The position numbers and the translations under genes are program-made. Positions 1 through 7,816 of a stretch of DNA of 34,673 nt are shown here, piece after piece (position 1 is the first letter of the stretch; each line of letters starts with the position of its first letter). Under the pieces are notes generated by a model, which had not been told where the DNA came from, made no database searches, and saw nothing but the letters and a program-made list of their open reading frames with translations. The stretch is from Methanomicrobiales archaeon (GTDB lineage Archaea; Halobacteriota; Methanomicrobia; Methanomicrobiales; Methanospirillaceae), in NCBI GenBank assembly GCA_013415575.1, contig JAAEES010000001.1, positions 1 through 34,673 of the forward strand, given 5' to 3'.

Positions 1-246
1 ACAGGAGTTGCAGACCACACACCGGAGACGGTCGATAGTCCAGGTTTTCTCTTCCCTTGCCACGCATATCGCCTCGGCCGGGCACTTCTTCATGCACAGA
101 CCGCACGAGATGCACGCTGAACCGTCGAATACCACGTGTCCCCGGGAGATATCGGTCATCTTTGCCGGCCGGGAAGGGTACATCAGGGTTGCCGGCCGGG
201 AAATCATGCTCTTTATCGCCGTTTTAGCCATCTCAAAGAATGCCAC
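1..246 (-). CDS. echF: Ech hydrogenase ferredoxin-type subunit EchF (partial, C-terminus outside window)
   Basis: This is the polyferredoxin subunit (NuoI-like) that passes electrons between soluble ferredoxin and the hydrogenase small subunit. The 82 visible codons include one complete 4Fe-4S motif, C45-x2-C48-x2-C51-x3-C55-P, and the start of a second, C76-x2-C79-x2-C82, where the window ends. I chose the GTG at 246 because the GAGGTGA just upstream, which overlaps the end of echE, is a good ribosome binding site; the ATG at 231 is the alternative. It lies 6 bp downstream of echE as the last gene of the ech operon. The family and its position, sixth in echABCDEF as in Methanosarcina barkeri, make the call firm; only the 3' part is unseen. 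Confidence 0.88.
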   Translation of the reverse strand, partial: MAFFEMAKTAIKSMISRPATLMYPSRPAKMTDISRGHVVFDGSACISCGLCMKKCPAEAICVAREEKTWTIDRLRCVVCNSC

Positions 247-252
247 TCCTCA

Positions 253-1332
253 TCACCTCTCCATGCATCCGATGCACGGGTCGATCGAGAGCACGATCAC
301 CGGTACATCGGCAAGTTCACAGCCCTGGAGCATTTTGACCAGGGGCGGTACGTTGGTCAGGGTCGGCGTCCTGATACGGGATCGGACCAGGTGCTTGGTT
401 CCATCCCCCTTGACGTAGTGGACGAGTTCGCCCCGCGGCTGTTCTGCCCTGGAGAAGTACTCTCCCTCGGGGTTGCCCTTCACTTTGACCTCGATTTCGC
501 CGTCAGGGATCCTCTCAATCGCCATACGGATGATCTCCACTGAGGAAAAGAGCTCCCTGACTCTCACCGCGCAGCGCGCATAGCAGTCACCGCCCTTCTC
601 GACCACCGGTTCAAACCCGAGATCGCCATAGGCAGCATATCCTGTCATCCTCATGTCGATTGCCACCCCGCTCCCGCGGCCGGTGGGGCCGACGGCACCG
701 GTATCATAGGCATCGGTCTTCGACAAGTTCCCGACACCCACCAGTCGTGACTTCACCGAATCATCATGCAGGAAGACATCCGCGAGATCTGAGAGTTTTT
801 GCTCAAAGCCTGCGAGATCTGCAGCCATTGCAGTGAGCTTCCCGTTGCTGATGTCCCTCCGGACCCCTCCAACCTTACAGCTCCCCTGGATAACTCTGCC
901 TCCAGTGGTCTCCTCAAGGACGTCGAGCACAAACTCACGCAAACGCCAGGAGTTCATGAAGAGGTTCTCGAAACCCATCGAATCGGCAAACAGACCAAGC
1001 CAGAGGAGGTGGGAGTGAATTCTCGAGTATTCCGACCAGATCGTGCGGAGGTAGTGTGCCCGGGGCGGGACTTCAAGGTCCATGACCTGTTCAATACCCT
1101 GGCAGTACGTCATGCCATGGATGAAGCTGCAGATGCCGCAGGTCCGCTCGGCGATGTACACGTATTCCGGGAACTCCCGTTTCGTGACCAGGGTCTCCAG
1201 CCCCCGGTGAATGTATCCGATCGAGGGTATGGCGTCAACAACCGTCTCATCCTCGAGCACGAGGTCCAGGTGGATTGGCTCGGGGAGAACGGGATGCTGG
1301 GGGCCAAACGGCATCACGATCTGTCGTGACAT
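253..1332 (-). CDS. echE: Ech hydrogenase large subunit EchE ([NiFe] active site)
   Basis: This 359-aa protein is the catalytic large subunit, related to complex I NuoD, and should bind the NiFe centre. Both ligand motifs are present: R-T-C65-G-I-C68 near the N-terminus and D-P-C353-I-G-C356 at the extreme C-terminus. The chain ends three residues after C356, where mature hydrogenase large subunits end, so there is no C-terminal peptide to be cleaved by a maturation protease. A strong ribosome binding site, GGGGGAGG, sits just before the ATG at 1332. The start overlaps echD by 19 bp and echF follows after 6 bp, so the genes are co-transcribed. The subunit set indicates Ech rather than Eha, Ehb or a larger Mbh complex. 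Confidence 0.95.
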   Translation of the reverse strand: MSRQIVMPFGPQHPVLPEPIHLDLVLEDETVVDAIPSIGYIHRGLETLVTKREFPEYVYIAERTCGICSFIHGMTYCQGIEQVMDLEVPPRAHYLRTIWSEYSRIHSHLLWLGLFADSMGFENLFMNSWRLREFVLDVLEETTGGRVIQGSCKVGGVRRDISNGKLTAMAADLAGFEQKLSDLADVFLHDDSVKSRLVGVGNLSKTDAYDTGAVGPTGRGSGVAIDMRMTGYAAYGDLGFEPVVEKGGDCYARCAVRVRELFSSVEIIRMAIERIPDGEIEVKVKGNPEGEYFSRAEQPRGELVHYVKGDGTKHLVRSRIRTPTLTNVPPLVKMLQGCELADVPVIVLSIDPCIGCMER

Positions 1333-1697
1333 GGGCCCTCCCCCTTGAAGACCTGGGTTCTGAACGGATATGGCACGGCCGTCCTGATGAAATTCCCATG
1401 AAAGTCGACATTCATTCCCTTCACCTGCACCCCAAAGAGGTCGTGCATCTCGTTTTCATATACAAATGCGCCCCAGTACATCCCGCTGATGCTCGGCACT
1501 TCAGTGTCGGGGTCAATGATGATCCTGACATTCTCAAACCGCAGGTCCTTCTCAAAGGAGTAATTGATCTCGAAGAGGTCCCCGACCTTGCTGCAGGTCA
1601 CCTGGACAAGGCGGTATCCTCCACTTCTATAGGCTTGCACCTTCCCGATCAGGTTCGCGACCTCTATCTCTGTGGTTGTCTGCTCTTCGATTTTCAT
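1314..1697 (-). CDS. echD: Ech hydrogenase subunit EchD (NuoC-like)
   Basis: This 127-aa protein resembles the 30-kDa NuoC subunit of complex I and is a soluble connecting subunit of the hydrogenase module. The family signature is visible in the second half: an N-E-M-H-D-L-F-G-V segment followed by a short proline-rich tail, as expected around the NuoC E-R/H-D-L-F-G motif. A longer reading frame runs upstream to 1880, but I start at the ATG at 1697 because it overlaps the echC stop as ATGA, the arrangement used repeatedly in this operon, and because the upstream residues are arginine/histidine-rich with no family similarity. The 3' end overlaps echE by 19 bp. Confidence 0.9.
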   Translation of the reverse strand: MKIEEQTTTEIEVANLIGKVQAYRSGGYRLVQVTCSKVGDLFEINYSFEKDLRFENVRIIIDPDTEVPSISGMYWGAFVYENEMHDLFGVQVKGMNVDFHGNFIRTAVPYPFRTQVFKGEGPCHDRS

Positions 1698-2161
1698 ACC
1701 GTCTCTCCTCCGGTCGCTTTCTTCCCGGTGTCCGGTTGTCTCATCCGGGCCCTTTTTTCCTCGAGAATGCCCAGAGCCTTGACGATGCCGTCGATGATCG
1801 ACTCCGGTCGTGCCGCACATCCGGGTACGTAGACATCCACGGGGATGATGCGGTCGATTCCTCCCATGATATTGTAGCACTCACGGAAAACGCCTCCTGA
1901 AGTGGCACAGATCCCGACGGCAACCACCACCTTCGGATCAGGGATCTGTTCATAGATATTTTTGATAACCTCCCGGTTCTGTTCATTAACGCCCCCGGTC
2001 ACAACGAAAATGTCAGAATGTTTGGGGTTACCGGTGTTCAGAATTCCGAATCGTTCGACATCGTAGAGGGGAGTGAGACACGCAAGCACCTCGATGTCGC
2101 AGCCGTTGCAGGATGAGGCATCGTAGTGCAGTATCCAGGGGGATCGGGTGAGGTATGTCAT
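1694..2161 (-). CDS. echC: Ech hydrogenase small subunit EchC (NuoB-like)
   Basis: This 155-aa protein is the small subunit carrying the 4Fe-4S cluster nearest the NiFe site and corresponds to NuoB. The four expected cluster ligands can be assigned as C18 and C21 (S-C-N-G-C), C85 (G-I-C-A) and C115 (P-G-C). The start at 2161 forms an ATGA overlap with the echB stop, and family members begin close to this point; the in-frame upstream extension to 2257 lies inside echB and is rejected. It has no twin-arginine signal peptide, as expected for an Ech enzyme whose hydrogenase module faces the cytoplasm. It partners EchE and EchF. Confidence 0.94.
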   Translation of the reverse strand: MTYLTRSPWILHYDASSCNGCDIEVLACLTPLYDVERFGILNTGNPKHSDIFVVTGGVNEQNREVIKNIYEQIPDPKVVVAVGICATSGGVFRECYNIMGGIDRIIPVDVYVPGCAARPESIIDGIVKALGILEEKRARMRQPDTGKKATGGETV

Positions 2162-3024
2162 GGCAGAAGACCTCCCGCGAGGTAGTAGAGCACAGCAAGG
2201 TTCACCAGACCCAGCATGCCGGCAATAATCCAGGCACTCCGGAGCGTGAACTGCCACTTTACACGGGAGAAGGTATTGTCAATCAGGATCTCCAGCAGGT
2301 ATGCGATAACCAGTGCTGCGAGAGCCAGGGGTATGCTGAAGGCAAAGAAGAGGAAGATGACCCCGAGCAGAAAGACATTCTCATACCAGTGGGCGATCTC
2401 AATCTTTGCGAGGCTTGGGCCGGTGAATTCCGTTGTGACTCCCTTGACCAGTTCCTGATGCGCATGGTGCGAGGTTGAGAGATCGAAGGGGGACTTGCGG
2501 AGCTTGATGGTGAGCACCATGAGGAACCCGATGAACACTCCCGGCAGGTACATGATAAGGGGAAGGGATGAGGCGGCAATATCGCTCACAAAGAAGCTGC
2601 CCGCAACCATGTACATTCCGACCGCGGTGAGGATGATCATAGGCTCATATGCAATAATCTGGATAAGCTCACGCTCGGCGCCGATGAAGCTGTACGGGGA
2701 ATATGACGCATAGCCTCCGAGCACGAGGAAGATGTGGGCAAGAGTGAAGGCAAAGATTACCAGCAGCATGTCCCCGCCGGCGAAGAAGAGCGCACCGGAT
2801 ACGATGATGAAGACCAGGTAGCTCAGCACGTAGAAGTTCTGCGTGGTGGTAACCACGAGATTCTCCTTCTCGAAGAGCTTTCCCACATCGTAAAATGGCT
2901 GCAGGATCGGGGGCCCGACCCGGCCCTGCATCCGTGCGGTCACCTTCCGGTCGATCCCGCTGACGAGCCCACCGATGAACGGGGCAAGGATGATGAAGAG
3001 GAGTGCAGTCCAGAGCGAAATCAT
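2158..3024 (-). CDS. echB: Ech hydrogenase membrane subunit EchB (NuoH-like)
   Basis: This 288-aa, very hydrophobic protein corresponds to NuoH, the membrane subunit that docks the hydrogenase module onto the ion-translocating arm. Several membrane segments are visible, and the conserved cytoplasmic loop with a glutamate-rich E-R-E-L-I-Q-I-I-A-Y-E-P sequence follows the third to fourth segment. An early R-x-Q-x-R-x-G-P segment (residues about 32-38) is also typical of the family. The start at 3024 overlaps the echA stop by 4 bp (ATGA) and the end overlaps echC by 4 bp. Length and position agree with second place in echABCDEF. Confidence 0.94.
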   Translation of the reverse strand: MISLWTALLFIILAPFIGGLVSGIDRKVTARMQGRVGPPILQPFYDVGKLFEKENLVVTTTQNFYVLSYLVFIIVSGALFFAGGDMLLVIFAFTLAHIFLVLGGYASYSPYSFIGAERELIQIIAYEPMIILTAVGMYMVAGSFFVSDIAASSLPLIMYLPGVFIGFLMVLTIKLRKSPFDLSTSHHAHQELVKGVTTEFTGPSLAKIEIAHWYENVFLLGVIFLFFAFSIPLALAALVIAYLLEILIDNTFSRVKWQFTLRSAWIIAGMLGLVNLAVLYYLAGGLLP

Positions 3025-4925
3025 AGGATCATCCCCGCAAGAATAACCCCGGCCAGGAGAATGAGACCGAAGCAGAGCGCTGTGCCGGTCATCAGCAGCC
3101 TCTTTTCGCCAAACATGTCATTGAAGTAGTAGTTGGTGAGGGTCACATCCCGTGTGATCCCCATGGACCCCGCGAATTTCAGGTCAGGGCTGGTCGGCCT
3201 CCCTCCCATGTAGGCGGAGACTTTCTTCCCGTTGTTGCCGGAAATAAGCATGGAGAAGGGCATGATCATCAGCAGGAAGAGCATCATGGCCATGATGATG
3301 AGGTTGTCCTGGGAGAGCCGGGCGGTCTGTCCGTATACCGCAAGCACGAACGGCTCGATGAGGGTGGACGAGATGAGAGGGAAGATCAGGCAGATGAGCA
3401 CGGTCAGCCCGGTCAGGATATAGAGGACTAACCATTTTTCGACCTTCACACTCTTCTCTTCACCAACTGCATTCGGATCGAACGAAAGGATCTTCCCCAT
3501 CCATTTGGACCAGAAGAAGACGGTGAGCGACCCGCCGAAGGCAAGGATGGCCACAAAAATGAGGCCGAACTGGGCTTCGATGAACGCCTCGATCGCTGCC
3601 CACTTGGAGATCAGCATCCCGAACGGAGCAAGGAACATGCCGGCAATACCGACAATCATCATCACCGCGAGTTTGGGCATCCGGATGATGAGGCCGGACA
3701 TATCCTCGATATTTCTGCTGCCGATGCGGTGTTCCACCGTCCCTACACAGAGGAAGAGGAGCGACTTGGCAATGGCATGGAAGATGATCAGCAGGATGGC
3801 GGCCCACACCAGCTTGTAGGTTCCGACACCGGCACAGGCCACGATAAGGCCGAGATTGGCGATAGTGGAATACGCGAGCACTTTCTTTGCATTGCTCTGG
3901 GATATGGCGATAGCAGAGGCCAGCAGGAAGGTAAATCCCCCGATCAGGCCGATGATCAGTCCTTCAGGCGTCCCGGTAAGGACTGGTGCAAACCGTACGA
4001 TGATGTAGACCCCCGCCTTCACCATGGTGCTGGAATGGAGAAGGGCAGACACCGGTGTGGGTGCCACCATCGCACCTACCAGCCATGATGAGAATGGCAT
4101 GAGAGCAGCCTTGGTGATGCCGGCAAATCCCAGCAGTACGGCCGGGATGAGAGCGATCGCATGCCCTGAAGCCAGAAGGTTTTCAATCTCGAGCAGGCCT
4201 CCGGTAGGATCGACCGAAAGTACGTAGATGAGCGCCCCGGCAAAGGCAATACCGCCGAGCAGGTTCATCTCCAGGGCAAGGAATGCGTTATTGGTCGCCT
4301 CATGGGTTTCGGCATACCCGATCAGGATGAACGAACAGAGCGTGGTAATCTCCCAGAAAAAGAAGACCCAGAGGAGGTTATTGGAAAAGACCAGCCCGAA
4401 CATTGCGGCAAGAAAGACGAATACCATGAAGAAGTAAAGTCTCCGCCGGTCTTTCACTTCAGGGTGACGGGTATGGTAGGTCTCCATGTAGCCGAGAGAA
4501 TACACACAGATGAGTGTCCCGATGATCCCGATGATCATGGCCATGATGAGTGAGAACTGGTCGATAAACAGGTTGGTTTCGGGATGAGCATCGGAGAGCA
4601 GCACGAGTTCAACAAGGAGCAGGAGTGCAGTCTGGAAGAGGACGAGTACGACCGCGAGGTACTTCCTGTACCGAATGCCCAGGTAAAGCAACAGCACGGC
4701 AATGATCAGCTCGATTCCGAACATAATCTCTGTCGCCGGTTCAAAGGGGGCTGAAAAGAGTACCAGTCCCTGATTGTAGTACCGTATAAGGAGGTATACT
4801 GAGCCAGCTCCTATGACCAGGGCGGCAATCTTCACCACAGAATCGCGAAAAGCACCCCGTGAAATAAACAAGAGGAGAAATGCGACAATGGTGGGAAATA
4901 TGATGAGAAATGCCAGTTCGATCAT
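3021..4925 (-). CDS. echA: Ech hydrogenase antiporter-like membrane subunit EchA (NuoL-like)
   Basis: This 634-aa protein has about 15 or more hydrophobic segments and belongs to the NuoL/MrpA antiporter family. It is the proposed H+ or Na+ translocating arm of the hydrogenase. Landmarks are an F-F-F-W-E-I-T-T glutamate-bearing helix near residue 190, a G-I-T-K-A-A-L-M-P-F segment, and the A-P-T-P-V-S-A-L-L-H-S-S-T-M-V-K-A-G block. These carry the Glu and Lys residues used for ion transfer in this family. It is the first gene of the ech operon and overlaps echB by 4 bp. Whether the ion moved is H+ or Na+ cannot be told from sequence alone. Confidence 0.95.
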   Translation of the reverse strand: MIELAFLIIFPTIVAFLLLFISRGAFRDSVVKIAALVIGAGSVYLLIRYYNQGLVLFSAPFEPATEIMFGIELIIAVLLLYLGIRYRKYLAVVLVLFQTALLLLVELVLLSDAHPETNLFIDQFSLIMAMIIGIIGTLICVYSLGYMETYHTRHPEVKDRRRLYFFMVFVFLAAMFGLVFSNNLLWVFFFWEITTLCSFILIGYAETHEATNNAFLALEMNLLGGIAFAGALIYVLSVDPTGGLLEIENLLASGHAIALIPAVLLGFAGITKAALMPFSSWLVGAMVAPTPVSALLHSSTMVKAGVYIIVRFAPVLTGTPEGLIIGLIGGFTFLLASAIAISQSNAKKVLAYSTIANLGLIVACAGVGTYKLVWAAILLIIFHAIAKSLLFLCVGTVEHRIGSRNIEDMSGLIIRMPKLAVMMIVGIAGMFLAPFGMLISKWAAIEAFIEAQFGLIFVAILAFGGSLTVFFWSKWMGKILSFDPNAVGEEKSVKVEKWLVLYILTGLTVLICLIFPLISSTLIEPFVLAVYGQTARLSQDNLIIMAMMLFLLMIMPFSMLISGNNGKKVSAYMGGRPTSPDLKFAGSMGITRDVTLTNYYFNDMFGEKRLLMTGTALCFGLILLAGVILAGMIL

Positions 4926-4995
4926 GGAAAAATCATCCAGGCTAACAGGTTTGCAATTTCTTCATTATTAATCATACTAAATGTGCAAAAGGTAT

Positions 4996-5006
4996 CTTTT
5001 TTAAAA
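4996..5006 (-). promoter_or_regulatory. putative TATA box of the ech operon
   Basis: On the minus strand the sequence TTTTAAAAAAG lies about 70 bp before the echA ATG, in the AT-rich 200-bp gap that separates echA from the divergent 109-aa gene. An archaeal TATA element here would place the transcription start near 4975. Other AT-rich stretches closer to echA (around 4965-4975) could also serve, so the exact element is uncertain. Confidence 0.4.
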
Positions 5007-5068
5007 CCAGCCGACAGGTGGATATGGTTTTCCGAATTGAAATAGGATCAGGGAACCTCCCACAGAGC

Positions 5069-5077
5069 TTTTTTATA
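5069..5077 (+). promoter_or_regulatory. putative TATA box for the 109-aa gene
   Basis: TTTTTTATA lies 48 bp before the ATG at 5125. The expected start of transcription is near 5100, leaving a short leader that contains the ribosome binding site GGTGA at 5114-5118, six bases before the ATG. Confidence 0.5.
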
Positions 5078-5124
5078 CCGTGAGATGTAATTCAGCCATA
5101 CCCCCGGATGCAGGGTGACGTGCC

Positions 5125-5454
5125 ATGCCTGAGGTCTCAAAAACGGAAATCGGGAGGCGTTTTTTCAAGCTCCAGAAGGAAAAGAATGTGGAAAAAGCAA
5201 TCGAGAAGATCAGACAGAGTATGGGCCCTGAGTGGTCACTGTTCACCCATGCAGACATAGAAGCGCTGAAATATATTCTCGGCGAGAGCTGGGTGTTTAT
5301 CGATCGCGATGCCTGGGAGAAGATCTCTTTTACCCGTTTGTCGGGAATCGATCTCCGCGAGCTGATCCGGACCGGAAAGGAGGCACTCGACAGGGTCATT
5401 ACCGACCAGGCCGCCGTCCAGAAGGCTACAGTGATTCTATCAAAATCATCCTGA
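5125..5454 (+). CDS. hypothetical protein, 109 aa
   Basis: I do not recognise this family. The protein is soluble, charged and predicted mainly alpha-helical, with a lysine/glutamate-rich N-terminal half (residues about 15-30) and no cysteine, signal peptide or membrane segment. The ATG at 5125 has a well-spaced GGTGA ribosome binding site and a TATA-like box upstream, and the opposite-strand frame over the same bases looks like a shadow, so I regard this gene as real. It is transcribed divergently from ech and points towards the end of the ATP synthase operon. A tie to energy metabolism is only suggested by position. Confidence 0.72.
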   Translation: MPEVSKTEIGRRFFKLQKEKNVEKAIEKIRQSMGPEWSLFTHADIEALKYILGESWVFIDRDAWEKISFTRLSGIDLRELIRTGKEALDRVITDQAAVQKATVILSKSS

Positions 5455-5597
5455 ATTCCCCCCTTTTTTCCATAACTGCATGGCAATGCGGGTGAGCATA
5501 TCTTTATTCAGAATATACCCACAACCGGAATGGTGTACAGTTCCGGACATGGCTGGTGCAGCCGGTAATCAGGTGCCGGACGGGTGGGGTCTGAAAC

Positions 5598-5726
5598 ATG
5601 CGTTCATACAGGAAACTCAGGCAGGTCCTCGTCACTATGAAGAATGGACACGCGGGCGCTGCAGGTGATACGGATCATCTCGTTGGTATCTATGACCGGA
5701 TTGCCCGGAAAGAAAACAGAAAATAA
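5598..5726 (+). CDS. possible small protein, 42 aa
   Basis: The ~310-bp gap between the 109-aa gene and atpD holds this open frame, which starts with ATG at 5598 after a GGTGGGG stretch and ends with TAA at 5726. The product is basic and polar, beginning M-R-S-Y-R-K-L-R-Q and ending I-A-R-K-E-N-R-K. An AT-rich stretch at 5499-5518 could be its TATA region. No family is recognised and the length is too small for codon statistics. A 62-aa frame at 5480-5668 overlaps it in another phase and looks less protein-like. Either may be chance. Confidence 0.3.
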   Translation: MRSYRKLRQVLVTMKNGHAGAAGDTDHLVGIYDRIARKENRK

Positions 5727-5728
5727 GG
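5706..5728 (-). terminator. putative T-rich terminator of the A-type ATP synthase operon
   Basis: Downstream of atpD on the minus strand is a pyrimidine run with several T tracts (TTATTTTCTGTTTTCTTTCC). T-rich tracts without a strong hairpin are the usual archaeal termination signal. It lies about 35-55 bp past the atpD stop codon. Confidence 0.45.
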
Positions 5729-5763
5729 ATTGATGTTCCGGCGGGCCTGGATGAGGGAATCGT

Positions 5764-6411
5764 TCAGGCAGCCGCAGCTTTCTTCTTCTTCCGCTCCAGC
5801 AGCTTCTTGACTTTTTTCAACCGGTAGAGGTCTTCCCGCTCCCGCTCTCCAATGGTGATCTTGATGTATTTCGCCTGGGCCTTTAGTTCCGGTATCAGCA
5901 CCTGCTCCAGGGCATTCACCCTCCGCCGGTTCATCTGGATTTCTTCGCCAAGCCTTCTGAGCGCTGTCTCGGTCTCGGCAAGACCAATGATGAGGTCAAG
6001 TTCGGCCTCAAACTTCTCTGCAGTCTCATCTATTCTCCCGCTCACGCCAAGAGGGCTGTATCCCCGCTCAAGGCCGCTCTGGGAAAACCGTTTTTTCTCT
6101 ATGATGGGGACGGGCACTCCCATGATATTCTTTCCCCGGATATCAAGGGAGATGTGGCGTTTGGTGGCGAAGGAGACTGATTTCAGCGTGACGGGATCAT
6201 CGACGGCCTGAGCGATCAGGAGCGAGCGCTGGGCGCTGTCGGCCACCGTCTCGAGCATATCCCGGGAGTCGGAGACCGTGACCATGATCCGGAAGAATTC
6301 CTGGATGAGGGCATCCATCTTCTCCCTGAGGAGATCCCGTCCCTGCTCAGCAAGCTTGATCTGCGCCCGTTTCCTGATAAGCTCCATCCGGGTTGGATTC
6401 ACCTGCTCCAT
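5764..6411 (-). CDS. atpD: A-type ATP synthase subunit D (central stalk)
   Basis: This 215-aa protein is the central rotor shaft subunit that transmits rotation from the membrane ring to the A3B3 head. It begins M-E-Q-V-N-P-T-R-M-E-L, typical of the family, and both ends form long helices expected to make the coiled coil. The C-terminus is strongly basic (R-K-K-K-K-A-A-A-A). Length is as usual for archaeal subunit D (about 210 aa). It is the last gene of the operon, one base after the atpB stop, and is followed by a T-rich terminator-like stretch. Confidence 0.95.
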   Translation of the reverse strand: MEQVNPTRMELIRKRAQIKLAEQGRDLLREKMDALIQEFFRIMVTVSDSRDMLETVADSAQRSLLIAQAVDDPVTLKSVSFATKRHISLDIRGKNIMGVPVPIIEKKRFSQSGLERGYSPLGVSGRIDETAEKFEAELDLIIGLAETETALRRLGEEIQMNRRRVNALEQVLIPELKAQAKYIKITIGEREREDLYRLKKVKKLLERKKKKAAAA

Positions 6412-6412
6412 A

Positions 6413-7816
6413 TTATTCAGATCCTGCCTGGTACGAAGGATGGTACCGCTTGATAAACTCGATTTTTATCCGTTTGAGCTCATCTTCCGGTAGCGAAGAG
6501 AGCAGTTCCCAGCCGATGGTGAGGGTATCTTCAATTGACCGGTTCTCATCCCCCTGGGAGATGAACCTGCGCTCGAAATGGTCAGCGAACGTAAGGTATT
6601 TCCGATCAAGATCGGTGAGCGCCTCCTCCCCGACAATCGCCACCAGCCTTCTGAGATCGCGTCCGTACGCGTACGAGGCATAGAGCTGGTCAGCTACATT
6701 CCGGTGATCTTCCCTGGTTTTTCCGGGACCGATGCCGAGGTTCATCAGCCGGGAGAGGCAGGGGAGGGCATCGATGGGAGGATCAGCTCCCCGGCGGAAG
6801 AGGTCACGGGACAGGACGATCTGGCCTTCGGTGATGTACCCGGTCAGATCGGGAACAGGATGGGTAATGTCATCATCCGGCATGGTCAGAATGGGAATCT
6901 GGGTAATGGATCCGGTTTTCCCTTTGATCCTCCCGGCACGTTCGTAGATTGAAGCCAGATCAGTATACATGTACCCGGGATAACCCCGCCGGCCAGGAAC
7001 CTCTTCTCTCGCCGTGGAGATCTCCCGGAGTGCTTCACAGTAGTTGGTCATGTCGGTGAGGATGACCAGGACATGGAGGTTATGGGTATAGGCAAGGAAT
7101 TCAGCAACCGAGAGGGCACACCGCGGGGTTGCCACCCGCTCAATGGTCGGGTCATCGGCAAGGTTCAGGAAAAAGACCACCCGCTCCAGGGCACCGGTCC
7201 GTTCAAAGTCGCCCATGAAGAACGATGCCTCTTTATAGGTAATCCCCATAGCAGCAAAGACCACCGCGAACTGTTCGCCTTCGCCGATCACCTTGCTCTG
7301 CCGTGCGATCTGGGCTGCGAGCTTGTTGGCCGGAAGCCCGGATCCTGAGAATATCGGCAGTTTCTGACCCCTGACAAGGGTATTGAGTGCATCGATCGCC
7401 GAAACTCCGGTCTGGATGAAATCAGAGGGTTTGTCCCTGGCATACGGATTGATGGGCATGCCGGCAATATCTACCGTGTCTTCAGGGATAATGTCCGGCC
7501 TCCCGTCGCGTGGTTTGCCAACACCATTGAAGATTCTCCCCAGCATGTCGAGAGAGACATCGATCCGTGGTGGTTCGCCGGTAAACCTGACACTGGTTAC
7601 CGAGTTGTCAATTCCGCTCGTCCCTTCATACACCTGGACCACGGCCATATCCTTGGAGATATCCAGGATCTGGCCGTTCCGCGTCTCCCCGTCAGGGAGT
7701 TTAATCCGCGCTGTTTCACCGTAAGATGCTCCAACAGGTCGTTCAACAAAGAGGAGAGGGCCGGAGACATAGCTGACGGTGCGATACTCTCTGCTCATCA
7801 GCGATCGGGTCTTCAT
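6413..7816 (-). CDS. atpB: A-type ATP synthase subunit B (regulatory nucleotide-binding)
   Basis: This 467-aa protein is the non-catalytic nucleotide-binding subunit that alternates with subunit A in the head. It follows the usual plan: N-terminal beta barrel, central Rossmann-like domain without a Walker A loop, and a helical C-terminal domain. The segment [13 protein letters not shown] replaces the P-loop, as is standard for subunit B. The ATG at 7816 overlaps the atpA stop as ATGA; a second ATG six codons later (7798) is possible. Length agrees with archaeal homologues (about 460 aa). Confidence 0.96.
   Translation of the reverse strand: MKTRSLMSREYRTVSYVSGPLLFVERPVGASYGETARIKLPDGETRNGQILDISKDMAVVQVYEGTSGIDNSVTSVRFTGEPPRIDVSLDMLGRIFNGVGKPRDGRPDIIPEDTVDIAGMPINPYARDKPSDFIQTGVSAIDALNTLVRGQKLPIFSGSGLPANKLAAQIARQSKVIGEGEQFAVVFAAMGITYKEASFFMGDFERTGALERVVFFLNLADDPTIERVATPRCALSVAEFLAYTHNLHVLVILTDMTNYCEALREISTAREEVPGRRGYPGYMYTDLASIYERAGRIKGKTGSITQIPILTMPDDDITHPVPDLTGYITEGQIVLSRDLFRRGADPPIDALPCLSRLMNLGIGPGKTREDHRNVADQLYASYAYGRDLRRLVAIVGEEALTDLDRKYLTFADHFERRFISQGDENRSIEDTLTIGWELLSSLPEDELKRIKIEFIKRYHPSYQAGSE

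Noticed and set aside
799-1329. 176-codon open frame on the plus strand
   Set aside because: It lies antisense to echE, whose product has full hydrogenase motifs. Its residues match no family, and it arises from GC-rich codon mirroring.
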